Notes: generated from the letters alone by a model not told the origin. DNA of 64,000 nt from Agrobacterium sp. a22-2 (GCF_012276985.1 NZ_JAAXMM010000010.1:1-64000); one strand, 5' to 3'. Counted from the stretch's first letter, positions 1-8,428 are shown. Program-made: numbers and translations.

Positions 1-32
1 ACCCATGGCCCCGGTGCCGTTGATCCCATCAC

Positions 33-821
33 TCAGTTCGACTTGGACGCGCCGCCGTCGACGCGCAGCATGGTGCCGGTGATGTAGCTGGCGGGGACCG
101 AGCAGAGGAAGGCGGCGGCGGCGCCGAATTCGTCCGTGGTGCCCATCCGGCCGGTGGGAATGGTCTTGATCGAGGCGCTGCGCACCTCTTCGATGGTCCG
201 GCCGCTTTTCGCCGCATTGGCGCCGTCCAGCTCGTCGATACGGTCGGTATGGATGCGGCCGGGCAGGATCATGTTGGCGGTGACGCCGTAGCTCGCGACC
301 TCGCTCGACAGCGTCTTGTTCCAGCCGACCAGCGCGCCGCGCAGGGTGTTGGAGAGCGCCAGGTTGGGGATCGGCTCGAACACGCCGGACGAGGCGACCG
401 TCAGGATGCGGCCAAACCCTTGCGTCTGCATCAGCGGCAGCAGAGCGTTGGTCAGCGTGATGACCCGGACCACCATGGACTGGAAGAAGGAATAGAGCTT
501 TTCCGCGGTCATGTCCTCCACCGTGCCCGGTGTCGGGCCGCCGGTGTTGTTGACCAGGATGTCGATGCCGCCGAGCTTTTCTTTCACGGCATGCATCATG
601 GTCTGCACGAAATCGGCGTCAGTCAGATCCGCCTCGACATAATCCGCCTTGCCGGGGCCGGCCGTATTGATCGCCTCGCAATTGGCCTTGAGCTTGTCGG
701 CGCTGCGGCCGCACAGCAGCACATGCGCGCCTTCAGCGGCCAGGGCCTTGGCGATGCCGAGCCCGAGGCCGCGCGACGAGGCCAGCACCAGCGCCCGTTT
801 TCCCGTGATACCGAGATCCAT
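33..821 (-). CDS. Atypical SDR-family oxidoreductase
   Basis: A 262-residue Rossmann-fold protein of the short-chain dehydrogenase/reductase type. The N-terminal nucleotide loop reads ASSRGLGLGIA (about residues 14-24) instead of TGxxxGIG, and the NNTGG segment (about residue 91) matches the SDR NNAG motif. At the active site the usual YxxxK is replaced: anchoring on GALVGWNKTL puts Ser where Tyr should be and Arg where Lys should be. This fits the BKR-like SDR group known for an imperfect catalytic tetrad. The C-terminus VDGGASKSN is typical of the family. It diverges from etfQO across 270 bp. The substrate is unknown. Confidence 0.88.
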   Translation of the reverse strand: MDLGITGKRALVLASSRGLGLGIAKALAAEGAHVLLCGRSADKLKANCEAINTAGPGKADYVEADLTDADFVQTMMHAVKEKLGGIDILVNNTGGPTPGTVEDMTAEKLYSFFQSMVVRVITLTNALLPLMQTQGFGRILTVASSGVFEPIPNLALSNTLRGALVGWNKTLSSEVASYGVTANMILPGRIHTDRIDELDGANAAKSGRTIEEVRSASIKTIPTGRMGTTDEFGAAAAFLCSVPASYITGTMLRVDGGASKSN

Positions 822-938
822 GAGGATGTCCTTTTCAATTGATTGTGCTGCGATCTTATAAGCGTCGCGGCATTTTTGGGAAGCGCAAAGCGGCCGCGCC
901 CCGTGGCAATTTGCGCGGGGCAGGGCCCGGCAATTTAA

Positions 939-965
939 TTGACGTGAACGTAAACGTCATATAAT
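939..965 (+). promoter_or_regulatory. Probable etfQO promoter with LiuR-like palindromic operator
   Basis: Positions 940-959 read TGACGTGAACGTAAACGTCA, an inverted repeat. It resembles the TTTACGTnnACGTAAA-type operators of LiuR, a MerR-family regulator of branched-chain amino acid and acyl-CoA catabolism. The palindrome lies between a TTGACG box (939-944) and a TATAAT box (960-965) spaced 15 bp apart. A bound regulator would cover the promoter. Its position upstream of etfQO fits known LiuR targets. The regulator identity is inference. Confidence 0.6.
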
Positions 966-1091
966 TCTGCGTCCGAGGACTGGCATTGGTCAAAAACACA
1001 AAGCAGCTGTCGCAACTCGGCTCGACAAGGCGCCCATGTTTTGACAAGGAAGTAGCCATATCGAGGAAATGGCCGAGCGGAGTGAGAGACG

Positions 1092-2753
1092 ATGAGCGAG
1101 CAGCAGGAATTGCCGGAACGCGAGAGCATGGAATTCGACGTGGTGATCGTCGGTGCCGGGCCGGCCGGCCTGTCGGCGGCCATCCGTCTGAAGCAGGTCA
1201 ATCCGGAGCTGACCGTCGTCGTTCTCGAAAAGGGCGCTGAAGTCGGCGCGCATATCCTGTCCGGCGCCGTGGTCGATCCGGTCGGCATCGACAGGCTTTT
1301 GCCCGGCTGGCGCGACGAGGCCGATCATCCCTTCAAGACCGAGGTGACCGACGACCAGTTCCTGCTCCTGGGGCCGGCCGGCTCGATCCGCCTGCCCAAT
1401 TTCGCCATGCCGCCGCTGATGAACAACCACGGCAATTACATCGTCTCGCTCGGCAATGTCTGTCGATGGCTGGCGACCCATGCCGAAGCGCTGGGCGTCG
1501 AGATCTATCCGGGCTTTGCCGCCACCGAACTGCTTTATAACGAGGCCGGCGCCGTGATCGGCGTGGCCACCGGCGACATGGGCATCGAGAAGAATGGCGA
1601 ACCGGGTCCGGCCTATACCCGCGGCATGGAACTGCTGGGCAAATATGTGCTGATCGGCGAAGGCGTGCGCGGCTCGCTGGCCAAGCAGCTGATCGAACGA
1701 TTCGATCTTCAGAAGGACCGCGAACCCCAGAAATTCGGCATCGGCCTGAAGGAACTCTGGCAGGTCAAGCCGGAGCATCATAAGCCCGGCCTCGTGCAGC
1801 ACTCCTTCGGCTGGCCGCTCGGTATGAAGACCGGCGGCGGTTCGTTCCTCTATCACCTCGAAGACAATATGGTCGCCGTCGGCTTCGTCGTGCATTTGAA
1901 TTACAAGAATCCCTATCTCTATCCCTTCGAGGAATTCCAGCGCTTCAAGACCCACCCGGCGATCCGCGCCACGTTCGAGGGCGGCAAGCGCCTGTCCTAC
2001 GGCGCCCGCGCCATCACCGAAGGCGGCTACCAGTCGGTGCCGAAACTGTCCTTCCCGGGCGGCGCGCTGATCGGCTGTTCCGCCGGTCTGGTCAACGTGC
2101 CGCGCATCAAGGGCAGCCACAATGCCGTGCTGTCGGGCATGCTGGCGGCCGACAAGATCGCCGAGGCGATCGCCAATGGCCGCGCCAATGACGAGCCGGT
2201 CGAGATCGAAAACGCATGGCGCTCCACCGATATCGGCACGGATCTGAAGCGCGTGCGCAATGTTAAGCCGTTGTGGTCGAAATTCGGCACGGCGTTCGGC
2301 GTGGCACTCGGCGGCCTCGACATGTGGATCAACCAGATCTTCGGCACATCGCCCTTCACGCTGAAGCACGGCAAGACCGATGCGCAATCGCTTGAGCCGG
2401 CGGCAAAACATAAGCCGATCGCCTATCCACGGCCGGACGGCGTGCTGACCTTCGACCGCCTGTCGTCCGTCTTCCTGTCCAACACCAACCACGAGGAAGA
2501 CCAGCCGGTCCACCTGAAGGTCAAGGACATGGATCTGCAGAAGCGCTCCGAACACGACATCTATGCAGGGCCCTCGACCCGCTACTGTCCGGCCGGCGTC
2601 TACGAATGGGTGGAAAAGGATGGCGAGGACGTCTTCGTCATCAACGCCCAGAACTGCGTGCACTGCAAGACCTGCGACATCAAGGACCCCAACCAGAACA
2701 TCACCTGGGTCCCGCCCCAGGGCGGCGAAGGGCCGGTCTATCCGAATATGTGA
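1092..2753 (+). CDS. etfQO: Electron transfer flavoprotein-ubiquinone oxidoreductase
   Basis: A 553-residue ETF-QO. It passes electrons from electron transfer flavoprotein, reduced by acyl-CoA and other dehydrogenases, to ubiquinone at the inner membrane. The FAD-binding motif GAGPAGLSAAIRL lies near residues 21-33. The C-terminal ferredoxin-like domain has the four cluster cysteines C499, C522, C525 and C528 (NCVHCKTCDIKDP), so the [4Fe-4S] site is intact. Length and C-terminus (VYPNM) match the family. A LiuR-like operator lies upstream. No clear terminator follows its stop codon; the nearest good hairpin is beyond the RTX gene, after a second copy of the etfQO tail. Confidence 0.97.
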   Translation: MSEQQELPERESMEFDVVIVGAGPAGLSAAIRLKQVNPELTVVVLEKGAEVGAHILSGAVVDPVGIDRLLPGWRDEADHPFKTEVTDDQFLLLGPAGSIRLPNFAMPPLMNNHGNYIVSLGNVCRWLATHAEALGVEIYPGFAATELLYNEAGAVIGVATGDMGIEKNGEPGPAYTRGMELLGKYVLIGEGVRGSLAKQLIERFDLQKDREPQKFGIGLKELWQVKPEHHKPGLVQHSFGWPLGMKTGGGSFLYHLEDNMVAVGFVVHLNYKNPYLYPFEEFQRFKTHPAIRATFEGGKRLSYGARAITEGGYQSVPKLSFPGGALIGCSAGLVNVPRIKGSHNAVLSGMLAADKIAEAIANGRANDEPVEIENAWRSTDIGTDLKRVRNVKPLWSKFGTAFGVALGGLDMWINQIFGTSPFTLKHGKTDAQSLEPAAKHKPIAYPRPDGVLTFDRLSSVFLSNTNHEEDQPVHLKVKDMDLQKRSEHDIYAGPSTRYCPAGVYEWVEKDGEDVFVINAQNCVHCKTCDIKDPNQNITWVPPQGGEGPVYPNM

Positions 2754-2960
2754 TGGTGGGAGATCGGGCCGCCCGGATCGCCGCGCCGAGAGGGGCGGCG
2801 ATGCACCGGTCGGTGCCAACAGGGGCGCGACCGGCGGAAATCGGTGTCCTGGGTAATCGCCCGCGCTTGATTTTGAAATACTTAACTACCTTCCTTTACA
2901 GAGAAATATTGAATCCTCTTTATTAGTGGACACTTAAGTTGTGTTTCGAAGGGGGTATCG

Positions 2961-4847
2961 ATGAGTGTTGCGACGGTCGCGTCATCGCGGCAGTATTGGG
3001 ATGCGCTGGTGGGTGGTTACAAATGGACCGATGCCACGGTTACGTTTTCATTCGCCACATCGACGAGCGACTATGGCGCGAACTACAGCCGTACGGGCGA
3101 GGCCAATAACGGCTTCGGCGTGCTGAACGCCACGCAACAGTCCGCCGCGCGCGCCGTGTTCGCCGAAATATCCGGTTTCACCAACCTGAATTTTTCCGAG
3201 AGCACGGGATCGGACGTCTCCTCCGCCACGATCAGGCTCGGTCAGACCCTGTCCACCGCCACGGCCCATGCCTATTTCCCGGGAAGCTACGAGGCCGCCG
3301 GCGATGTCTGGTTCCGCAACGACGGCACCTATGACAGCCCGGTACTCGGCAGCTACGCCTATAACGAAGGTTTCCTGCACGAAATCGGCCATGCGCTGGG
3401 GCTGGCACACGGTCACGAAATCCGCGCCGGCTTTGGAAGGCTGAGCGCTGCCTACGACAGCAACGAATTTACGGTGATGACTTATCGTGACCATGTCGGC
3501 GATTCCGTCCGCGATGGGAGCGAGAACGAGACCTGGGGCAATGCCCAATCGTTCATGATGCTGGACATCGTGGCGCTGCAATATCTTTATGGCGCCAGTT
3601 ACGCTGCAAGCGGCGAGGTGTTCAGCGGCGACACGGTCTATACCTTCTCCAGCACGACCGGCGAAATGTTCATCAATGGCGAGGGGCAGGGCACGCCGGG
3701 CGGCAACCGCATCTTCCGGACCATCTGGGACGGCCATGGCAGCGATACCTACGACCTTTCCAATTACACGACGAACCTGCAGATCGACCTTCGACCCGGA
3801 CAATGGTCCACCTTCGCCCAGGCACAGTTGGCCGACCTCGACGGCGGCAGTCGCGCAACGAACCTGGCGCGCGGCAATCTGGCCAATGCGCTGCTCTACA
3901 GCGGCGATATCCGGTCGCTGATCGAAAACGCCGTCGGCGGCAGCGGAAATGATACGATCACCGGCAATGATGCCAACAACGGGCTCACCGGCGGCGGCGG
4001 CGACGACGTGCTCAATGGTGGTCTGGGAAATGACACGCTGAATGGCGGCTCCGGCGCGGACGTGCTCAATGGTGCTCTGGGAAATGACACGCTGAATGGT
4101 GGCGCAGACAACGACGTGCTCAACGGCGGTCTGGGAAACGACCTGCTGAATGGCGACGCTGGCGACGACCGCTTCGTGCTGGAACTTGGCGTTGACGCCT
4201 ATGACGGAGGGGACGGCAATGACAGCCTGTCCTTCGCCACGTCCACCCGGGCGCTCGTCCTCAATCTGACCGATGCCAGCCAGAACAGGAACGACGCCCT
4301 CGGCGAAACCTATGTCAATATCGAGACCTTCATCGCCACCCGGTTTGCCGATGGGATGACCGGCAATGACGAGGCAAACATCTTTTATGGCGGCTTGGGC
4401 AATGACCGGCTCTATGGCGGGCTCGGCGGCGATACGCTGTTTGGCGAGGCCGGCACGGACTACCTTTACGGCGAGGCGGGAAATGACACGCTCAACGGCG
4501 GCTTGAACGCGGACAGGCTGTACGGCGGCGCCGGCGCCGATACCTTCGTCTTCGCCACGGTCACCGCCTCCACCTTTGCAGCGCGGGACATGATCTATGA
4601 TTTTTCGGCGTCCGATGGCGATCTGATCGACCTTGTTGCCATCGATGCCAATAGCAGGGTGGTGAGTGACCAGGCCTTCACCTGGATTGCAACCGCCGCA
4701 TTTTCCGGCCTCGCTTCGGAACTGAGGGTGGACTACCTCAATTCCGGCACGATCGTCAGCGCCGATCTGAACGGCGACCGGCGCGTTGATTTCGCCGTCA
4801 ACCTGAACAGCGGCGTCGAACTCACATCGGACAGCTTCCTTCTTTGA
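2961..4847 (+). CDS. Serralysin-like RTX zinc metalloprotease
   Basis: A 628-residue M10B-type protease. The zinc motif HEIGHALGLAH gives ligands H140, H144 and H150 with catalytic E141. The Met-turn is VMTY at 172-175, with the Tyr expected in serralysins. Two blocks of GGxGxDxLx nonapeptides (about 325-420 and 465-530) should form a calcium-binding beta-roll. The C-terminus ends DSFLL, like type I secretion signals, and there is no N-terminal signal peptide. The start is supported by a GGGGG ribosome binding site. No HlyB/HlyD exporter or protease inhibitor gene is nearby. The gene is bracketed by two copies of the etfQO 3' end, suggesting acquisition. Confidence 0.93.
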   Translation: MSVATVASSRQYWDALVGGYKWTDATVTFSFATSTSDYGANYSRTGEANNGFGVLNATQQSAARAVFAEISGFTNLNFSESTGSDVSSATIRLGQTLSTATAHAYFPGSYEAAGDVWFRNDGTYDSPVLGSYAYNEGFLHEIGHALGLAHGHEIRAGFGRLSAAYDSNEFTVMTYRDHVGDSVRDGSENETWGNAQSFMMLDIVALQYLYGASYAASGEVFSGDTVYTFSSTTGEMFINGEGQGTPGGNRIFRTIWDGHGSDTYDLSNYTTNLQIDLRPGQWSTFAQAQLADLDGGSRATNLARGNLANALLYSGDIRSLIENAVGGSGNDTITGNDANNGLTGGGGDDVLNGGLGNDTLNGGSGADVLNGALGNDTLNGGADNDVLNGGLGNDLLNGDAGDDRFVLELGVDAYDGGDGNDSLSFATSTRALVLNLTDASQNRNDALGETYVNIETFIATRFADGMTGNDEANIFYGGLGNDRLYGGLGGDTLFGEAGTDYLYGEAGNDTLNGGLNADRLYGGAGADTFVFATVTASTFAARDMIYDFSASDGDLIDLVAIDANSRVVSDQAFTWIATAAFSGLASELRVDYLNSGTIVSADLNGDRRVDFAVNLNSGVELTSDSFLL

Positions 4848-4884
4848 CAAGCAGGCAGTGAAAAGTACGATGCATTCGCGCACT

Positions 4885-4929
4885 GTGCCGCAGCGGGGTG
4901 GCGACGGGCTGGCTTATCCGAATATGTGA
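4885..4929 (+). pseudogene. Degenerate second copy of the etfQO 3' end
   Basis: The 45 bases translate as VPQRGGDGLAYPNM followed by TGA. The true etfQO tail at 2709-2753 reads VPPQGGEGPVYPNM followed by TGA. By direct comparison 36 of 45 bases match and the last 15 are identical. No reading frame upstream continues into the rest of ETF-QO, so this is only a tail. It sits immediately before a strong terminator hairpin, as the end of etfQO should. The likely explanation is that the protease gene entered between etfQO and its terminator, bringing or leaving a second gene end. Confidence 0.75.
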
Positions 4930-4937
4930 GTGTGGGG

Positions 4938-4966
4938 GGCGGCCGAAAGGCCGCCTTTCTTTCTTT
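4938..4966 (+). terminator. Rho-independent terminator
   Basis: The stem GGCGGCC-GAAA-GGCCGCC (4938-4955) is followed by a T-rich run. It probably ended the ancestral etfQO transcript and now serves the RTX protease. Confidence 0.85.
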
Positions 4967-4989
4967 TGGTGCTTACTTTGGAGTAAGGC

Positions 4990-5505
4990 ATGGACTTGAT
5001 GATTGAGGCTGCCGAGCGTCAACATTTTCCCCAGCTTCGGCAGGTCGAACTGAGCGCTTTCGAGACCTTGCGTTCTGCCGGTGCCGTTTCAGGCGAACCG
5101 ATGGCAAGCACGGATGAAGAACTGCAGCGCTATCTGGATGATGGCCTGCTTTACGTCGCCATAGACGACGACGGCGATCCCGTCGGTTATGTGGGTGCGA
5201 CCATTGTTGCCGAGGAGAATTGCATACATGTCGGCGAAATGGACGTTCATCCCGCCTTTCAAGGAAAAGGCATAGGGCGGCGGCTTTTGCTGGCGATCCT
5301 GAATGCAGCCCGTTTGCGTGGCCTGACTTTTGCCACGTTGACGACCGACCGGATTGCGCCTTTCAATGCACGGTTCTATCTGACCTTGGGATTCGCACTG
5401 GTCGAGGGCACCGAACGCTCACATCGCTTAACGACAATATTGGAGGAGGAAATCGCCAAGGGCCTTGATCCGTCGAGGCGCTGTGCGATGAGGCGAGAGC
5501 TTTGA
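4990..5505 (+). CDS. GNAT-family N-acetyltransferase
   Basis: A 171-residue acetyltransferase of the GNAT fold. The acetyl-CoA pyrophosphate loop is visible as MDVHPAFQGKGIGRRLL (about residues 84-100), containing the Q-x-x-G-x-G/A signature. The following RIAPFNARFYLTLGF segment matches motif B, where N-x-x-A-x-x-F-Y is typical. Length is normal for a stand-alone GNAT enzyme. It lies just after the terminator behind the RTX gene and is convergent with the small antitoxin-like gene. The acceptor substrate cannot be told from sequence. Confidence 0.9.
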   Translation: MDLMIEAAERQHFPQLRQVELSAFETLRSAGAVSGEPMASTDEELQRYLDDGLLYVAIDDDGDPVGYVGATIVAEENCIHVGEMDVHPAFQGKGIGRRLLLAILNAARLRGLTFATLTTDRIAPFNARFYLTLGFALVEGTERSHRLTTILEEEIAKGLDPSRRCAMRREL

Positions 5506-5535
5506 CAATCACGTCAAATTAGGACCCGACCAGGA

Positions 5536-5754
5536 TCACTCCGGCGCCCCAAATGTTCCGTCCGGGTTCCAACGCCGCCGCGGCGGAACCGCGAAATCAG
5601 GCTCATTGCCGCCAAGCGCGATCAGCCGGCGTCTCGCCTCTCTCTTCACGAGGGCGGTCAAAGCCTCCTTCATCACCGCGGAGGTCTCCTGAATGCCCGT
5701 GAATTCCTTGGCGTCCGCAAGCAATTGATCGTCGATGGTAATCGTCGTGCGCAT
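5536..5754 (-). CDS. VapB-like antitoxin without a visible toxin partner
   Basis: A 72-residue protein beginning MRTTITIDDQLLADAKEFTGI, the ribbon-helix-helix start typical of VapB (DUF2191) antitoxins. A basic segment (KREARRRLIALGG) and a Pro/Arg-rich tail follow. The chosen start has an AGGAG site 8 bp upstream; an earlier in-frame ATG would add 13 residues with no family match. VapB normally precedes a PIN-domain VapC. Here the next gene on this strand is absent, and the GNAT gene faces it tail to tail. It is therefore either orphaned or a regulator in its own right. Confidence 0.75.
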   Translation of the reverse strand: MRTTITIDDQLLADAKEFTGIQETSAVMKEALTALVKREARRRLIALGGNEPDFAVPPRRRWNPDGTFGAPE

Positions 5755-5954
5755 CGGCTTGGCTCCTGTAGCGGGCATCAGAAATAGCATCAATCGATAG
5801 GCAAGCCTTGCCGCGGGAGCCGACCGTTGTCGTTGGCTTGGGACTGTCGCCAGGGTCCTGTGGTCGGCCTGGCCGCGGCAAATTTCGATTATTCTTGCTC
5901 TGGACAGAGATCGCCGAGGACTGTTTTCTATCGGTGGATAGTGTCGGAGGTCCG

Positions 5955-7094
5955 ATGTCGGAAAAGCAGTCCAGCCCGCCCCAATTTCGTGTCCAGACGA
6001 TCGAGCTGTTTTTCGATCTCGTGTTCGTGTTCACGATCACCCAGGTCACGCATCTGGTAGAACACGCTCATGGTGCGATCGATTACCTCCACGCCTTCTC
6101 CATCCTGATGCTCGTTTGGTGGATGTATGGCGGCTACATTTGGCTGACCAATCATGCCCACGCGCCAAAATCCATGCGCCTGGTTCTCATCGCAGCGATG
6201 GCGGGGTTTCTGGCAATGGCGCTGGCCATTCCGGACAGCAACGGTGCGGGTCGACTCCCCTTCGGCATAGCCTATCTATTCGTGGTGCTTCTGCACTTTC
6301 TTGCCTTTGTGTGGCAAGGCGGCGCTGGTGCGGCGCGCGCCATGCTTCGCATCGTTCCCTTCAACATAACAGCCGCGCTTTTGGTCATCAGCGCCGGTCT
6401 GATTGATACCAACTGGAACTGGATACTGCTGCTGGCGCCGGTATTCCTGTATCTGATCGTTGCCGTATTCAATACCGGTGAAGGCTTCGCGCTCGACAGC
6501 AGCCATTTTGTCGAGCGCCACGGCCTGTTGTTGATCATCGTGCTTGGTGAGATCGTCATTGCGGTCGGCACCGGGTTCAATGCGCCGCCGCGCGATCTTA
6601 CGTCTCTTCTGGCGCTTGTCCTGGCGCTGGCCGTCATCGCTGCGCTCTGGTGGAGCTATTTCGATCGAGACGATGCCAGGGCCGAACACAATATGCTTGC
6701 GCGCGACAATCGCGGGCGCACCCGGATAGCCTTGTTCGGCTTTAACGGTGCCTATTTGGTCATGATGGGAGGGCTCATTCTGGTCGCGGCCGGACTGAAG
6801 GCCAGTCTTGGCGAAATGACAGGCGAGGAAACGATTGACCAAGGCGCCGCCGCCCTGCACGGCAACGATATATTGCTTCTCTGGGGGCTGGCGCTCTATC
6901 TGGCGGGGAATGGATTGTTTAAAATCGTGCTCGGTTTGCAGCCCGCATTGCCTCGCCTGGTTGCCGGCCTGGTGTTTGCCGCCGCAGCCGCCTATCACCC
7001 GCCTTTGCACGGTCTGTTGCTTGTCGCTCTCGGGCTGGTTTTGGTGGTCGTAACGCTTGCGGCGGAATCTGCCGCAAGCCACAGCATGTCGTGA
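5955..7094 (+). CDS. Low temperature requirement protein A (LtrA) family
   Basis: A 379-residue polytopic membrane protein starting with the LtrA-characteristic VQTIELFFDLVFVFTITQVTHL (first membrane helix, about residues 11-31). About ten hydrophobic segments are spread to the C-terminus, and a conserved HFVERHGLLLIIVLGE region lies in the middle. LtrA was named for growth of Listeria at low temperature; its biochemical role is unknown. The start is fixed by GGAGG four bases before ATG; the longer open frame from 5808 lacks such a site. It is convergent with the DoxX gene 17 bp downstream. Confidence 0.88.
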   Translation: MSEKQSSPPQFRVQTIELFFDLVFVFTITQVTHLVEHAHGAIDYLHAFSILMLVWWMYGGYIWLTNHAHAPKSMRLVLIAAMAGFLAMALAIPDSNGAGRLPFGIAYLFVVLLHFLAFVWQGGAGAARAMLRIVPFNITAALLVISAGLIDTNWNWILLLAPVFLYLIVAVFNTGEGFALDSSHFVERHGLLLIIVLGEIVIAVGTGFNAPPRDLTSLLALVLALAVIAALWWSYFDRDDARAEHNMLARDNRGRTRIALFGFNGAYLVMMGGLILVAAGLKASLGEMTGEETIDQGAAALHGNDILLLWGLALYLAGNGLFKIVLGLQPALPRLVAGLVFAAAAAYHPPLHGLLLVALGLVLVVVTLAAESAASHSMS

Positions 7095-7110
7095 TAGGCC
7101 TTCCGATCTC

Positions 7111-7512
7111 TCAGCCCTGCCGGCCGGCCTTCCAGGCCACCACCATCAGCGCGCCGATGACAGAGATATGTTCCATGGCCACATGGAATTCGATGGTGCG
7201 GAACGGCTCTTCCATCGTCCAGAAATCGTGGGCGATCGGGATCGTCAGGGCGGTGAACACGGCAAGCGCGCCGGCGCCGAGCCAGGTCCAGCGGTTGAGG
7301 ATGACAAGGGCCGATCCGGTCAGTTGCACGATGATCGTGGCCACGGCATAGAGCGGCGACGGTTCAAGGCCGAAATGGCTCATTTCGGCCATGGCGGTGC
7401 TGAAATCCATGAGCTTGGAAAGGCCGCTGCCCCAGAATATGAAGGTCAGCACGGTCCGCGCGACATAGCCGAACCAGGTCGTGCCGGTGAGTGAGGTCAC
7501 AAGGCTGTTCAT
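7111..7512 (-). CDS. DoxX-family membrane protein
   Basis: A 133-residue protein with four predicted membrane helices. The first helix carries the DoxX signature FIFWGSGLSKLMDF (about residues 24-37). Length and topology fit the DoxX/DoxD family, implicated in redox and thiol-related stress in other bacteria. Upstream, a second ATG at 7582 with a strong AGGAGG site opens a short overlapping frame, so translation of doxX may be coupled to a leader peptide. The specific substrate is unknown. Confidence 0.85.
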   Translation of the reverse strand: MNSLVTSLTGTTWFGYVARTVLTFIFWGSGLSKLMDFSTAMAEMSHFGLEPSPLYAVATIIVQLTGSALVILNRWTWLGAGALAVFTALTIPIAHDFWTMEEPFRTIEFHVAMEHISVIGALMVVAWKAGRQG

Positions 7513-7813
7513 GGAAAATCCCCCGAGAGACGAGACGTGCCAGCGTGGCAGGGGTGGCCGATTTGGCCATTGGCAAAATCATGGATCCCTCCTGTCGATC
7601 AGGCACGAAAGCGGTTGCGTGTTCGCCCCCTGGCGACCATCGATGCGCGCTCTATAGAAGGCTTTGCTGACCTTCGCCCCCTTCGATCCAAGGGGATGTC
7701 GGATTTTGTTTTTTGTCAGGTTGGCCGGCCCGTGGGACAGCGCCGTTAAATCTCCATTAACCATAAATTCCTTACCGTGACGCAGAGATTCGCGCCCCAC
7801 CAAGGACACAAAA
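7513..7813. other. Intergenic region between doxX and the L,D-transpeptidase gene
   Basis: No full-length gene is visible. On the minus strand an AGGAGG site precedes an ATG at 7582 that opens a short peptide frame overlapping doxX. On the plus strand, about 7745-7790 is A/T-richer and probably holds the promoter of the L,D-transpeptidase gene. Confidence 0.5.
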
Positions 7814-8428
7814 ATGACGATTTCCCGCCGTGCTCTGCTCATCGGCCTGCCGCTCCTCATGGCCGGTTGCACCGCCGGTCCAAGCCAGCAGGCGAAATAT
7901 GGCGCGCTGCCGGACGAAAAGTTTCCGCTGAAGCAGGTGCCACTGGAAAAGATCAAGCCGGAACTGCGCCGCCAGGAAGTGGCCTATGAAACCACCCATC
8001 CGGCCGGCACGATCGTCGTCGACACGCCGGCGCGCCGGCTCTATTACGTGCTCGGCGATAACAGGGCGATGCGCTACGGCGTCGGCGTCGGCCGCAACGG
8101 CTATGCGCTGGCCGGTCAGGCCTATATCGGCCGCAAGGCGGAATGGCCAAGCTGGACACCGTCGCCCAACATGCTGCGCACCAATCCGGAAAAGAACAGG
8201 AAATATGCCGGCGGCCTGCCGGGCGGCCCCAACAATCCGCTGGGCGCCCGCGCCATCTATCTCTACCGCGGCGGCAACGACACCATGTTCCGCATCCATG
8301 GCACCAACCAGCCGCAATCGATCGGCCTTGCCATGTCGTCCGGCTGCGTGCGGATGATGAACCACGACGTCATCGACCTCTACGAGCGCGTCGCTGTCGG
8401 CGGCCGGGTCGTGGTGTTGCAGGCCTGA
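7814..8428 (+). CDS. L,D-transpeptidase lipoprotein (YkuD/ErfK family)
   Basis: A 204-residue cell-wall enzyme that forms 3-3 peptidoglycan cross-links or anchors outer-membrane proteins to peptidoglycan. It starts with a twin-Arg-preceded lipoprotein signal, with lipobox LMAGC (Cys19). The YkuD domain ends in the catalytic motif HG...SSGCVRM, giving H162 and nucleophile C178 with R180. Length fits the short, single-domain rhizobial members. The stop codon forms the first bases of a large palindrome shared with the convergent AraC gene. Confidence 0.93.
   Translation: MTISRRALLIGLPLLMAGCTAGPSQQAKYGALPDEKFPLKQVPLEKIKPELRRQEVAYETTHPAGTIVVDTPARRLYYVLGDNRAMRYGVGVGRNGYALAGQAYIGRKAEWPSWTPSPNMLRTNPEKNRKYAGGLPGGPNNPLGARAIYLYRGGNDTMFRIHGTNQPQSIGLAMSSGCVRMMNHDVIDLYERVAVGGRVVVLQA

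Noticed and set aside
990..2819. 609-residue open frame on the minus strand over etfQO
   Set aside because: It is the antisense shadow of a clear ETF-QO gene in G+C-rich DNA, with His/Arg/Gly-rich composition and no motif.
3950..4160. Regularly spaced DNA repeats resembling a CRISPR or minisatellite array
   Set aside because: The repeats follow the 27-base RTX nonapeptide period in frame and code for GGxGxDxLx units.
3048..4883. 611-residue minus-strand frame over the RTX protease
   Set aside because: It mirrors the repeat region of the protease; its apparent repeats are reverse complements of the RTX codons.
5505..5536. GNAT gene as the toxin of the VapB-like antitoxin
   Set aside because: Acetyltransferase toxins pair with DUF1778-type antitoxins on the same strand. 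Here the genes converge and the antitoxin is VapB-like.
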